Shown here: positions 16,733 through 26,594 of the stretch, piece after piece
Numbering within the stretch: the stretch's first letter is position 1
How the letters are laid out: each line of letters begins with the position of its first letter
NCBI RefSeq assembly: GCF_000826105.1
Contig: NZ_CCYK01000004.1
Coordinates: 396,001-460,000, forward strand
DNA: 64,000 nucleotides
Direction: 5' to 3'
DNA from: Pseudomonas massiliensis
Lineage (GTDB): Bacteria > Pseudomonadota > Gammaproteobacteria > Pseudomonadales > Pseudomonadaceae
Made by a program: the position numbers and the translations under genes
Notes under the pieces: generated by a model
The model's input: the letters and a program-made list of their open reading frames with translations, nothing else
Told to the model about the DNA's origin: nothing
Databases searched by the model: none

Positions 16733-18208
16733 ATGCGAAACATGCTTTACATCGACGGGAAGTGGATAGCCCCGGCAGAAGGCGGCTATCAGGAAGTCAC
16801 CAACCCCGCCACCGAGGAGCCGATCCAGGAAATTGCCTACGCTACGGAACAGGACGTGGATGTGGCGGTGAAAGCCGCCCGGCGCGCCTTCGACCGGGAC
16901 GGCTGGCCAAGGCTCAGCGGAACGCAGCGGGCCCAGTATCTGCGTGCCATTGCCCAGGGCATTCGCCATCGCCAAGAGGAAATTGCGCGCCTGGAGGTGC
17001 TGGACAACGGCAAGCCATTGCCTGAAGCACTCTGGGATATTGGCGATGCCGCTGGCTGCTTCGATTTTTACGCGGACCTGGCCGAGCAACGCGATAGCGA
17101 AGGCCCGGAGGTGATCGCCCTGGCCGATGAGCGCTTCACCTGCAAGGCAGTGAAGGAGCCGATCGGGGTGGCTGGCGCGATCATCCCATGGAACTACCCG
17201 CTGCTGATGGCCGCCTGGAAAGTCGCCCCAGCATTGGCTGCGGGCTGCACGGTAGTGCTCAAGCCGGCCGAGGTCACCTCCCTTACGGCGATCCAGCTGG
17301 CGGCCATCATCGATGAAGCCGGGGTGCCGCCGGGTGTATTCAACCTGGTGACGGGGGCAGGCTCGGTGGCCGGCCAGGCGATCATTGACCATAAGGGCGT
17401 GGACAAACTGGCCTTTACTGGGTCGGGCCCGGTGGGGTCGCGCATCATGGCCGCCGCCGCTCGGGACATCAAGCGGGTGAGCCTTGAGCTGGGGGGTAAA
17501 TCGCCCTTCGTGGTGTTCGACGACGCCGACTTGGAGCAGGCGGTGGAGTGGATCATGTTCGGGATCTTCTGGAACCAGGGGCAGGTGTGCTCGGCGACCT
17601 CGCGCGTTCTGGTCCAGGAAGGGCTTTATCCGCGGCTGTTGGCCCGTCTGGTGGAAGAGACACGCAAGATCCGCATCGGCAATGGCCTGGACGAAGGGGT
17701 GCTCCTCGGCCCTCTGGTGTCCAAGCGTCAGCATGAGCAAGTGCTGGGGGCCATCGAGGCGGCGAAAGCGGCCGGGGCTACCGTGGCTTGTGGCGGCCAA
17801 CGCCCAGCCGGCTTCGACAAAGGCTACTACCTCGAGCCCACCGTGCTGACGGATGTGCCCTTGGACAGCGCCGCCTGGGTGGAGGAGATCTTCGGGCCAG
17901 TGGTGTGCGTGCGGCCCTTCGCCAGTGAGCCTGAGGCTATCGAACTGGCCAATGACTCCCGCTTCGGCCTGGCCGCCGCGGTGATGTCCGGGGACGAAGC
18001 CCGTGCCGAGCGGGTGGCTGCGGCCTTCCAGGCAGGCATTGTGTGGATCAACTGCTCCCAGCCCACCTTCACCGAGGCGCCCTGGGGTGGCTACAAGGAG
18101 TCCGGCATCGGCCGGGAGCTTGGCCGCTGGGGCCTGGATAACTATCTGGAAACCAAGCAGATCACTCGCTACACCAGCAAGCAACCGTGGGGCTGGTACA
18201 TCAAATGA
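16733..18208 (+). CDS. Aldehyde dehydrogenase, betaine/aminoaldehyde dehydrogenase type
   Basis: A 491-residue NAD(P)-dependent aldehyde dehydrogenase. The general base is Glu252 in LELGGKSP and the nucleophile Cys286 in NQGQVCSATSR. IIPWNYPLLMAAWK and FTGSGPVGSRI form the cofactor site, and the C-terminal WGGYKESGIGRELG is present. The CSATSR sequence after the catalytic Cys resembles betaine-aldehyde and aminoaldehyde dehydrogenases more than the 2-oxoglutarate-semialdehyde dehydrogenases of classical hydroxyproline operons. It is 33 bp downstream of the oxidase gene in the same operon. Confidence 0.88.
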   Translation: MRNMLYIDGKWIAPAEGGYQEVTNPATEEPIQEIAYATEQDVDVAVKAARRAFDRDGWPRLSGTQRAQYLRAIAQGIRHRQEEIARLEVLDNGKPLPEALWDIGDAAGCFDFYADLAEQRDSEGPEVIALADERFTCKAVKEPIGVAGAIIPWNYPLLMAAWKVAPALAAGCTVVLKPAEVTSLTAIQLAAIIDEAGVPPGVFNLVTGAGSVAGQAIIDHKGVDKLAFTGSGPVGSRIMAAAARDIKRVSLELGGKSPFVVFDDADLEQAVEWIMFGIFWNQGQVCSATSRVLVQEGLYPRLLARLVEETRKIRIGNGLDEGVLLGPLVSKRQHEQVLGAIEAAKAAGATVACGGQRPAGFDKGYYLEPTVLTDVPLDSAAWVEEIFGPVVCVRPFASEPEAIELANDSRFGLAAAVMSGDEARAERVAAAFQAGIVWINCSQPTFTEAPWGGYKESGIGRELGRWGLDNYLETKQITRYTSKQPWGWYIK

Positions 18209-18288
18209 CGCAAGCAGGCAGCGGCGGCGAGCATTCAAGGCCGCTGCCTTCCGATACCCATTCAGGCACCCAATCAAGGAGACGCGGC

Positions 18289-19047
18289 ATGACAACAGCA
18301 CTGAAAGGGCAGACCATTCTGGTCACCGGCGCTTCGGGCGGCATCGGCGCCGCCATTGTGGCGCAGCTGGCGGCGGAGGGCGCACGGGTCATCATCCACT
18401 ATGGACGCGACCAGGCGGCTGCCGAGCGGCTGCTCGACCAGATCGGCGGCCGCGGTTTCGTGCTGCAAGGGGACCTTTCCACGCCCCAAGGCCCGTTTGA
18501 GCTCTGGGCCCAAGCCGTGACACTGGCCGGCAGGGTAGATGGCTTGGTCAACAACGCTGGTATCCGTACGGAAATCTCCATCGAAGCGACGCCTGAACAA
18601 TGGACGACTGCCTGGCAGCGGGAATTTCAGGTCAACTTCTTCGCCGCCGCGGACCTGTGCAAAGAGGCCGTGCGTCATTTCAAGAAAATCGGCGGCGGGC
18701 GCATCGTCAACATGGCCAGCCGTGCGGGCCAGCGGGGTTACGCGGCAGACGCCTTGCCCTATGGCGCCACCAAGGCCGCCCTGGTCAACCTGACCAAGTC
18801 CATCGCTCGCTCCTTCGGGCCCGACGGCGTGGTCGCGGTGGCGATTGCACCAGGCTGGGTACAGACCGAGATGGCCGAAGCCTTCATCGCGACTCACGGC
18901 AAACAGGCGGCGGTAGCGGACATTCCTATCGGCGAGATGGCCAGCCCGGCCGAGGTCGCGGAGCTGGTGGCATTTATATTGCGCAAATCTCAGGCTTCGC
19001 TCAACGGCGCCACCCTGGACGTGAACGGTGGCAGCTATATCCGCTGA
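18289..19047 (+). CDS. Short-chain dehydrogenase/reductase (SDR) 1
   Basis: A 252-residue classical SDR. It has the nucleotide-binding GASGGIG (about 14-20), NNAG, the catalytic Ser in VNMASRAG and the YGATK Tyr/Lys pair, and ends in DVNGGSYIR like FabG-type reductases. The ATG at 18289 has AAGGAG nearby; the open frame extends 102 bases upstream without support. It follows the aldehyde dehydrogenase by 80 bp. It probably reduces or oxidizes a hydroxyl/keto group of the pathway intermediate; substrate not predictable. Confidence 0.87.
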   Translation: MTTALKGQTILVTGASGGIGAAIVAQLAAEGARVIIHYGRDQAAAERLLDQIGGRGFVLQGDLSTPQGPFELWAQAVTLAGRVDGLVNNAGIRTEISIEATPEQWTTAWQREFQVNFFAAADLCKEAVRHFKKIGGGRIVNMASRAGQRGYAADALPYGATKAALVNLTKSIARSFGPDGVVAVAIAPGWVQTEMAEAFIATHGKQAAVADIPIGEMASPAEVAELVAFILRKSQASLNGATLDVNGGSYIR

Positions 19048-19082
19048 CCGTGTTAACTGATGGCTACGGACAGGAGCCTGCA

Positions 19083-19589
19083 ATGAGATTGCAAGACGAA
19101 CTTGCGTTACTGATTCGCCAGGAGCAAACCCTGCAATTCAAACGTTTCGACGAAAACACCGCCTGGCAGCTGGGTAGCGCCCTGCATGAGCGAGCGGTGG
19201 GGGAGGGTTGGCCGCTGGTGATCGACATTCGCCGTTTCGAGCGCCCGCTGTTCTTCGCGGCCCGGCCCGGTATCACCCCGGACAACGGCGAATGGGTACG
19301 GCGCAAGGTCAACACCGTGCAACGCTTCCTGCGAAGCTCCTATCGGTTGACCTATCAGCTGGCCATCGAGCAGCAGGACATCCAGCAACGCTACCACCTG
19401 GACCCGGCCGACTATGCCAGCTGCGGCGGCGGCTTTCCGCTGATCGTGCAGGGCGCTGGGGTGATCGGCAGCGTAACGGTGTCGGGGCTGCCCGACCGCC
19501 AGGATCATCAGTTGATCGTCGATGCGCTGTGCGACCTCCTCGGCCATGAACGGGCTGCGCTCTCGCTGCCCGCTGAAACTCCCTTCTAG
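19083..19589 (+). CDS. Heme-degrading domain protein, UPF0303/HbpS-like
   Basis: A 168-residue cytosolic protein of the UPF0303 group of the HbpS/GlcG-like family. Family features visible are WPLVIDIRRF, LFFAARPG, NGEWVRRKVNTV and the C-terminal GGGFPLIVQGAGVIGSVTVSGLP with SVTVSGL near the end. Members are often found in catabolic operons and bind heme or other cofactors, but their enzymatic role is mostly undefined. It follows SDR 1 by 35 bp, closes the plus-strand operon and is convergent with SDR 2 (11-bp gap). Confidence 0.8.
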   Translation: MRLQDELALLIRQEQTLQFKRFDENTAWQLGSALHERAVGEGWPLVIDIRRFERPLFFAARPGITPDNGEWVRRKVNTVQRFLRSSYRLTYQLAIEQQDIQQRYHLDPADYASCGGGFPLIVQGAGVIGSVTVSGLPDRQDHQLIVDALCDLLGHERAALSLPAETPF

Positions 19590-19600
19590 CTGAGATCGCC

Positions 19601-20356
19601 TCAGGCCACGGCCTGGGCGCCGGTGATTTCCACCAACGAGCCACACATGAAGGCCGCTTCGTCCGATGCCAGGAAGGCCACCAGGGCCGCTACCTCCTGC
19701 GGTTGGCCGATGCGGCCGAAGGGCACCAGCCTGTCCAGGTCGGCAATGGTACGGCCGTTGCGGCGCACGCCGGCTTCCAGCATGGGCGTGTGGATTTCAC
19801 CTGGACAGACTGCATTCACCCGCACCTTGTGCGGCGCATAATCCCGCGCCAGGTTCTGGGTGAAAGACGCCACTGCTGCCTTGGTCACGTTATAAGCAAT
19901 ATGTCCCGGCGCCGGATGCAGGCCCCACTGGGAAGCGGTATTCACGATGGCCCCGCCGCCCTGCGCGATCATGCCGGGCAGTACCGCGCGGCATAGGTGG
20001 AACATCGAATCCAGGTTCACCGCGAAGCTGGTGTGCCAGTCTTCTTCGCTCAGGGCCAGCAGGTTGCCGCGTCGGTTGATTCCAGCATTGTTGACCAGGA
20101 GATCAATGCGCTCAAAGCGGCTCAGCACTGTCTGTACCAGGCCCCGACAGGCCTCTCCCTGGGCAATGTCCGCCGCCAGCGCAAAGGCGCTGCCGCCATC
20201 TGCCTCGATAACGCGAGCCACTGCCTGGGCCGCCTCAAGGTTCAGGTCATTGACCACCACGGTGGCGCCTTCGGCCGCCAGCCTGCTAGCGATAGCCGAG
20301 CCGATCCCGCCTGCGCCCCCGGTAACGATGGCGACCTTGTTTAAAAAACGCTGCAT
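19601..20356 (-). CDS. Short-chain dehydrogenase/reductase (SDR) 2
   Basis: A 251-residue classical SDR with GGAGGIG (about 13-19), NNAG, the catalytic Ser in VNTASQWGL and the Tyr/Lys pair in YNVTK. It belongs to the same superfamily as SDR 1 but is clearly different in sequence. It follows the second binding-protein gene by 75 bp on the minus strand, so binding protein 2 and SDR 2 form a small operon facing the plus-strand operon. Confidence 0.87.
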   Translation of the reverse strand: MQRFLNKVAIVTGGAGGIGSAIASRLAAEGATVVVNDLNLEAAQAVARVIEADGGSAFALAADIAQGEACRGLVQTVLSRFERIDLLVNNAGINRRGNLLALSEEDWHTSFAVNLDSMFHLCRAVLPGMIAQGGGAIVNTASQWGLHPAPGHIAYNVTKAAVASFTQNLARDYAPHKVRVNAVCPGEIHTPMLEAGVRRNGRTIADLDRLVPFGRIGQPQEVAALVAFLASDEAAFMCGSLVEITGAQAVA

Positions 20357-20431
20357 TGGGCGATTCCTGTGACCGGGATTGAAGTACGCCCAGGTGACAT
20401 CCTTCGCGACGGCGTCGCCCGGGCGAAGAAA

Positions 20432-21265
20432 TTATCGAATGGTGTTAGCCTCCACCGAGGCTTTGTCCACCAGCCGCTCGATATCACCGCTGTCGCGCTT
20501 CTGCTTGAGGTAGATGTTGAGCACATCCATGTCCGCCAGGGATATATCCCGACGCACTCCAAAGGCGACCCCCTGTTTGGCCAGTGCCGGCTTGGGCAAT
20601 ACCTCCTTGGCCCAAGTGGGATTGGCCACAGCGAACAGGTGGTTGGTGTCGCTGGCGTCAACCAGTACGTCGGCGCGCTTGGACATCACCGCCAGGCGCG
20701 TTTCGTCCATGCCGGGCAGGCGCATGATCTTGCCCTGCCTGATCACGCTGGAAATGGCCTTGTCCTGAGCCGTGCCTGACATCACCGCAAAGGTCAGCTC
20801 GGGTTTATCGAGGGTAGAAAGGTCGTCGGTGATGTTGGTCAGCTTGGGGTTGTCCTTGTTCACCAGCAGCGACACCTGGTAATCCGTCGCTGGCACGCTG
20901 AAGCCTACCGCCAGGGCTCGTTCGGGCGTTTGGTTCAGAGCCATGGCCAAGTCCCATTTGCCGCCCTGCAAGCCCGCTACCAGGTTGTCCCAATTGGTGT
21001 CCACGAATTGCACCTTCACCTTTAGCACCTTTTCGCCAAAGTCGCGGCAAAGGTCCACAAAGTAACCGCTGTAATCGCCTGACTTGGCGTCTCGCATCAC
21101 GTACGGAGCCGCCACCGCCGCGCCGCAGCGCAGCACACCGGCCTTCTGCACGTCTTGCCACAGGGAAGGTTCAGCCGCCTGAGTAGTGGGCAAGCCCAGC
21201 AAGGCTCCACACAACCCGGCGCCCATGAGCATCGCTTTGAAAGAGGAAGGGATAAGCCTGACCAT
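20432..21265 (-). CDS. ABC transporter periplasmic substrate-binding protein (copy 2)
   Basis: A 277-residue family 3 solute-binding protein, paralogue of the one at 14393-15232. The mature N-terminus LWQDVQKAGVLRCGAAVAAP and the segments GYFVDLCRDFGE and GKWDLAMALNQTPERALAVGF are shared almost unchanged, while the signal peptides differ. The start at 21265 has the ribosome site AGGTGAGG. There are no permease genes beside it, so it probably feeds the permease pair at 12161-13508. The upstream region shares an operator-like block and a further stretch (TTGTAGGCAG) with copy 1, so the duplication included the promoter. Confidence 0.9.
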   Translation of the reverse strand: MVRLIPSSFKAMLMGAGLCGALLGLPTTQAAEPSLWQDVQKAGVLRCGAAVAAPYVMRDAKSGDYSGYFVDLCRDFGEKVLKVKVQFVDTNWDNLVAGLQGGKWDLAMALNQTPERALAVGFSVPATDYQVSLLVNKDNPKLTNITDDLSTLDKPELTFAVMSGTAQDKAISSVIRQGKIMRLPGMDETRLAVMSKRADVLVDASDTNHLFAVANPTWAKEVLPKPALAKQGVAFGVRRDISLADMDVLNIYLKQKRDSGDIERLVDKASVEANTIR

Positions 21266-21328
21266 TTTAAACCTCACCTTTAGTTCGTTGTTGTAGGCAG
21301 GAAGGTAAAACGCTGGCACCACGCTTAT

Positions 21329-21355
21329 GTATGCATGGTTGCGTACAGGCTAGGA
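21329..21355. promoter_or_regulatory. Operator-like sequence upstream of binding protein 2
   Basis: TGTATGCATGGTTGCGTACA, an imperfect inverted repeat about 65 bp upstream of the binding-protein start, continuing into CAGGCTAGG. It aligns without gaps to the palindrome at 15312. Both sites are probably bound by the same regulator, most simply the island's GntR protein. Confidence 0.6.
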
Positions 21356-21674
21356 GTGTAGGAATTGGTTGTCAATCAGAAAGCGAATTTGCGAGGTGGG
21401 TTTCCACGGGTAGGGAGACCTCAGGATGGAAGTCTGTGGAACTACCCATATCTCAGAACCAGCCAGCGGTGCTGATCCGGGGCCAGGTACAAGTACTTGA
21501 GTCCATGCTGGCTCGCTTCAGCGAGCTTGCGAAGCAAGCGCCCCATGTAGTCAAAGGCATCTGACGATTCGCCTAACCTTTCGCCAGGACGCTGGCAAGA
21601 ATTGGAAGCTTGCGCGCCAGAAAGGTCAGCCGCAGCGGTGACGCTTGAAGCGGGCATTGGCGTTATTGAGCGCA
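21356..21674. other. Intergenic stretch between the island and the tRNA gene
   Basis: About 320 bases with no convincing gene. Frames of 77 and 93 codons exist on each strand but overlap each other, lack ribosome sites and resemble nothing I recognise. The boundary between accessory island and conserved chromosome falls here, next to a tRNA gene, but I see no integrase and no direct repeat of the tRNA end. Confidence 0.4.
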
Positions 21675-21678
21675 AATA

Positions 21679-21703
21679 AAAAGCCGCGCAATGCGCGGCT
21701 TTT
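21679..21703 (-). terminator. Rho-independent terminator of the tRNA gene
   Basis: AAAAGCCGCGC (21679-21689) and GCGCGGCTTTT (21693-21703) form an 11-bp stem with a 3-base loop, just past the tRNA 3' end. On the minus strand the stem is followed by a T-run, as expected for an intrinsic terminator. It may work in both directions. Confidence 0.8.
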
Positions 21704-21709
21704 CGAAGC

Positions 21710-21786
21710 TGGTGGGCCCACACGGACTCGAACCGTGGACCAAAGGATTATGAGTCCTCTGCTCTAACCAACTGAGCTATAGGCCC
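21710..21786 (-). tRNA. tRNA with CAU anticodon, probably tRNA-Ile2 (lysidine type)
   Basis: A full cloverleaf on the minus strand, 74 nt plus an encoded CCA. Acceptor stem GGGCCTA pairs with TGGGCCC (one G-U), then A73 and CCA. The anticodon stem GAGGA/TCCTT encloses the loop CTCATAA with anticodon CAU; the T-arm has GGTTCGAGTCC. CAU tRNAs can be elongator Met, initiator Met or Ile2. It is not the initiator, since position 1 pairs with 72. The variable region TTTGGTC resembles E. coli Ile2 more than elongator Met, so Ile2, read with lysidine at C34, is the better guess. Confidence 0.8.
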
Positions 21787-21801
21787 TTTTAGAGAGCGGC
21801 G

Positions 21802-21807
21802 ATTATA
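21802..21807 (-). promoter_or_regulatory. -10 box of the tRNA gene
   Basis: TATAAT on the minus strand, 16 bases before the tRNA 5' end, followed by a GC-rich discriminator (CGCCGCTC) as is usual for stringently controlled stable-RNA genes. The -35 element is not convincing. Confidence 0.55.
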
Positions 21808-22022
21808 ACGAGCCTTTTGGCTCGGTGCTATCGGAAAGAACCATTTGTCAGGGCGCTTTAGGCAGGTTTCTTGCCGCTGCGCGATGAGCGACTGCCGCTG
21901 CTGGCTATATTCGTCGATTCTCCAGCGCAGGCCGGGCTTGGAAAGCGCGTTCACGGCTGGCCAGTCTTCGTCGAGGATGGTTCCCAGCTGTGTCGCGGGT
22001 GTCTATGGTCTGCCAAATAACA

Positions 22023-22045
22023 AACCCCGGGGCGGGCCCGGGGTT
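22023..22045 (-). terminator. Terminator after rpoD
   Basis: AACCCCGGG (22023-22031) pairs with CCCGGGGTT (22037-22045) around a 5-base loop, about 20 bp past the rpoD stop codon; a T-rich stretch follows on the minus strand. It ends the rpsU-dnaG-rpoD operon. Confidence 0.75.
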
Positions 22046-22064
22046 CTGGGTGTTGCGCTGAAGC

Positions 22065-23915
<1,851 letters not shown>

Positions 23916-23982
23916 AACACCCTATCCACTGAAGGTCTTGGCGGGCAAAAAACAAGCCGAGGATTATACCCGAGCTAGGACC

Positions 23983-25968
23983 TCACACGCCAGTTGAGGT
24001 CGGGTTTTGTGCGTTTGCGTTGCGGCTAAGCAGCTCGCGCAGCAGGTTTTTTTCCTCTGCGCTCAGTTCGCCCTGCCTGGCCTTTCGAAGCAATTGCTCC
24101 AGACTGCGTTCGCGTTGGCGGGCGGATAGACTGGAAATGGTGTCGAAAAACTGTTGTTCAAGGTTGTCGGCATCGATCAGCCATTCTTTCTCCGCCAGGG
24201 CCCTCAACAAGCGCCCTTGGTCGGTACCGTGCCAGCGCGCGATCAATTGCAGCGAGCGAAGTCGAGGATTTTTCTGCAGTGCCTCGAGCAGTGCGACCAG
24301 CAATTGCGCGTAAACATGATCTTCATCGGCCAGATGGCTGGCATCTTCAACCTTGGCCGCCAATTGCGGGTGATGCAGCAGCGTGCGCAGGGCGCTGAGC
24401 GTGGGCGGCTCAACGGTCGTGGGCACCCGAGGGGCTCGCGGTTCGAAATTGCGTTTGCCGCCTCGTTCCCATGGCTTGCCATCGCGCTTGCCACCACCCT
24501 TGCGCGGTTGCCAGCCCTGGCTGGGCTCGGGCATGGGAGCCGAAGCGTCCAGATAAGCCGGTACATAGTCACTCTGGCCGTGGAAATCCATTCCGTCAGC
24601 ACCGGCCCCTTCATGGCCGACAAAGCTTGAAGGCTCCGAGGCGCGCGGCGGGGCGGGCTGCGCCGCGCGAGCCAGCTGGTTCAGGGCCTCGCCGCTCAGG
24701 CCGGTGATTTCCGTCAGCCGGGCCCGCATCAGGGCCTTGAGGTTGGCGCCGGGTACCTGGTCGATCAAGGGCGCCGCCAGGGTAACCATATGGGCCTTGC
24801 CTTCCAGCGAGCGCGGGTCCGCCTCGTCGGACAGCTGCTGGAAGAAATAATCGGCCAGCGGCTGCGCATGCTGCGCGATGCGCGCGCGGAAGGCGTCCAG
24901 GCCCTCGGCGCGGATCAGGGTGTCCGGATCCTCGCCCTCGGGCAGGAACAGAAACCTTGCCTTGCGGCCATCCTGCAGGCTCGGCAGCGCGGCTTCGAGG
25001 GCGCGCCAGGCAGCGTTGCGGCCGGCCTGGTCGCCGTCGAAGCAGAACAGGATGCTCGGCACCAGGCGGAACAGCCGCTTGATATGCTCCTCGCTGGTCG
25101 CCGTGCCCAGGGTGGCCACCGCGTTGCGCAGGCCCTGCTGGGCCAGCGCGATCACATCCATGTAGCCCTCGACCACGATCACTTCGTCAAGGTTGCGGTT
25201 GAACTTGCGCGCCTCGTAGAGCCCATAAAGCTCCTGGCCCTTATGGAACACCGGGGTTTCCGGCGAGTTCAGGTATTTAGGCTTGTCATCCCCAAGTACC
25301 CGCCCGCCGAACGCGATCACCCGGCCCCGGCTGTCGCGGATGGGAAACATCACCCGATCGCGGAAGCGGTCGTAGCGCTTGCCACTTTCGGCGTTTTCCA
25401 CCAACAGCCCCGCATCGAGCAGGGCGCGCTGCTGCAGCGTGTCGCTGGCCAGGTGGCGCAGCAGGTTGTCCCAGCCGGGCGGAGCGAAACCCAGGCCGAA
25501 GTCCCGGGCGATCTCGCCGGTAAGACCCCGCCCCTTGAGGTATTCCACCGCGCTTCTGCGTGCCGGGTGCTGGCGCAGGGCCTGGCGATAATAGTCCGCG
25601 GCCGCGGCCAGCAGGGGGTAGAGCGGCGAATCCGTCGGTTGGCGCGGCTTGCTGCCGCGACGGGATTCCTCCCGGGGCACTTCCATGCCGGCCGCTCGCG
25701 CCAGTTCCTCCACGGCCTGGGGAAAGTCCAGGTTGTCGTGGTCCATCACGAAGCCCAGCGCGTTGCCGCCGGCGCCACAGCCGAAGCAGTAATAGAACTG
25801 CTTGTCGGGGCTTACGCTGAAGGAGGGGGTTTTTTCCTTGTGGAAGGGGCAGCAGGCGGTGTAGTTCTTGCCGCTTTTCTTGAGCTGAATCCGGGCGTTG
25901 ACCACATCGAGAATGTCGGTGCGGTTGAGCAGGTCGTCGATGAAACCTTGCGGGATGAGCCCGGCCAT
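23983..25968 (-). CDS. dnaG: DNA primase
   Basis: A 661-residue primase. The N-terminal zinc ribbon shows C..H..(17)..C..C in YTACCPFHKEKTPSF and FYYCFGCGAGG. The TOPRIM catalytic core has EGYMDVIAL and FDGDQAGR. The C-terminal part, which binds the DnaB helicase, follows a Gly/Lys-rich, low-complexity linker around residues 470-510 (QPRKGGGKRDGKPWERGGKR). Between rpsU and rpoD, as in most proteobacteria. Confidence 0.98.
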   Translation of the reverse strand: MAGLIPQGFIDDLLNRTDILDVVNARIQLKKSGKNYTACCPFHKEKTPSFSVSPDKQFYYCFGCGAGGNALGFVMDHDNLDFPQAVEELARAAGMEVPREESRRGSKPRQPTDSPLYPLLAAAADYYRQALRQHPARRSAVEYLKGRGLTGEIARDFGLGFAPPGWDNLLRHLASDTLQQRALLDAGLLVENAESGKRYDRFRDRVMFPIRDSRGRVIAFGGRVLGDDKPKYLNSPETPVFHKGQELYGLYEARKFNRNLDEVIVVEGYMDVIALAQQGLRNAVATLGTATSEEHIKRLFRLVPSILFCFDGDQAGRNAAWRALEAALPSLQDGRKARFLFLPEGEDPDTLIRAEGLDAFRARIAQHAQPLADYFFQQLSDEADPRSLEGKAHMVTLAAPLIDQVPGANLKALMRARLTEITGLSGEALNQLARAAQPAPPRASEPSSFVGHEGAGADGMDFHGQSDYVPAYLDASAPMPEPSQGWQPRKGGGKRDGKPWERGGKRNFEPRAPRVPTTVEPPTLSALRTLLHHPQLAAKVEDASHLADEDHVYAQLLVALLEALQKNPRLRSLQLIARWHGTDQGRLLRALAEKEWLIDADNLEQQFFDTISSLSARQRERSLEQLLRKARQGELSAEEKNLLRELLSRNANAQNPTSTGV

Positions 25969-26123
25969 GGGGTGACCTCGGATCCGAGACGGTGCTTCAG
26001 TTTAACGGCCAGGCATGGCCATTCGCAGCGAATGGTAGGTTACGAAAAGCAGGAGGGTGGCGGCTTGATGCGCCCGATGAAGAGAGCGGAGCCTGCCGGA
26101 ATTACCGGGCCCACAATTGCCAA

Positions 26124-26149
26124 TGGCCCGGCTTTTTAGGGCCGGGCCA
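26124..26149 (-). terminator. Hairpin between rpsU and dnaG
   Basis: TGGCCCGGC (26124-26132) pairs with GCCGGGCCA (26141-26149), with a T-rich loop, directly after the rpsU stop codon. It lacks a strong T-tract on the minus strand, so it may be the partial terminator or RNA-processing site known between rpsU and dnaG in other bacteria. The remaining roughly 150 bp to dnaG show nothing else clear. Confidence 0.5.
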
Positions 26150-26176
26150 GACAAATGCTTGCAGCGAACGCTTGTA

Positions 26177-26392
26177 TCAGTACAGGCGAACGGCGCGGCG
26201 CTGTTCGCGCTGGACTTTCTTGGCGTGACGCTTGACCGCTGCGGCTGCCTTGCGCTTGCGCTCGGAAGTCGGCTTTTCGTAAAACTCGCGGCTACGAACT
26301 TCAGCCAGTACACCGGCTTTTTCGCAGGAGCGCTTGAAACGACGCAGAGCTACGTCGAAGGGTTCGTTCTCTTTAACTTTGACGGCTGGCAT
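26177..26392 (-). CDS. rpsU: 30S ribosomal protein S21
   Basis: 71 residues, standard length, with the usual S21 sequence [20 protein letters not shown] and the Arg/Lys-rich C-terminus. It is the first gene of the rpsU-dnaG-rpoD operon. The ribosome site AAGG lies about 10 bases upstream. Divergent from tsaD with a gap of about 200 bp. Confidence 0.98.
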
Positions 26393-26594
26393 CCAGGGCT
26401 ACCTTAATTCATTACCGGGGCAACGTACCCCTGCTGGAAGCGCGGTGGAATACGTCGGTTTTCAAGGGTTGCGGATGTTACCCGTTGGAGCCGCGGAATG
26501 CAAAGCCTCTGATCGAAAACCGCTGGTCGGCGCGCCGGGGCGCGACTATCATGCGCGCCTTCGTTACCGCCTCGGCAAAGGCCAATTGATACCC

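Noticed and set aside
16700..18301. 533-codon minus-strand frame opposite the aldehyde dehydrogenase
   Set aside because: Shadow of a complete, motif-bearing dehydrogenase; typical of GC-rich DNA.
21331..21723. Small frames between the island and the tRNA gene
   Set aside because: They overlap each other, lack ribosome sites and run into the tRNA terminator.
21675..21790. tRNA-associated integration site for the island
   Set aside because: No integrase and no direct repeat of the tRNA 3' end were seen.
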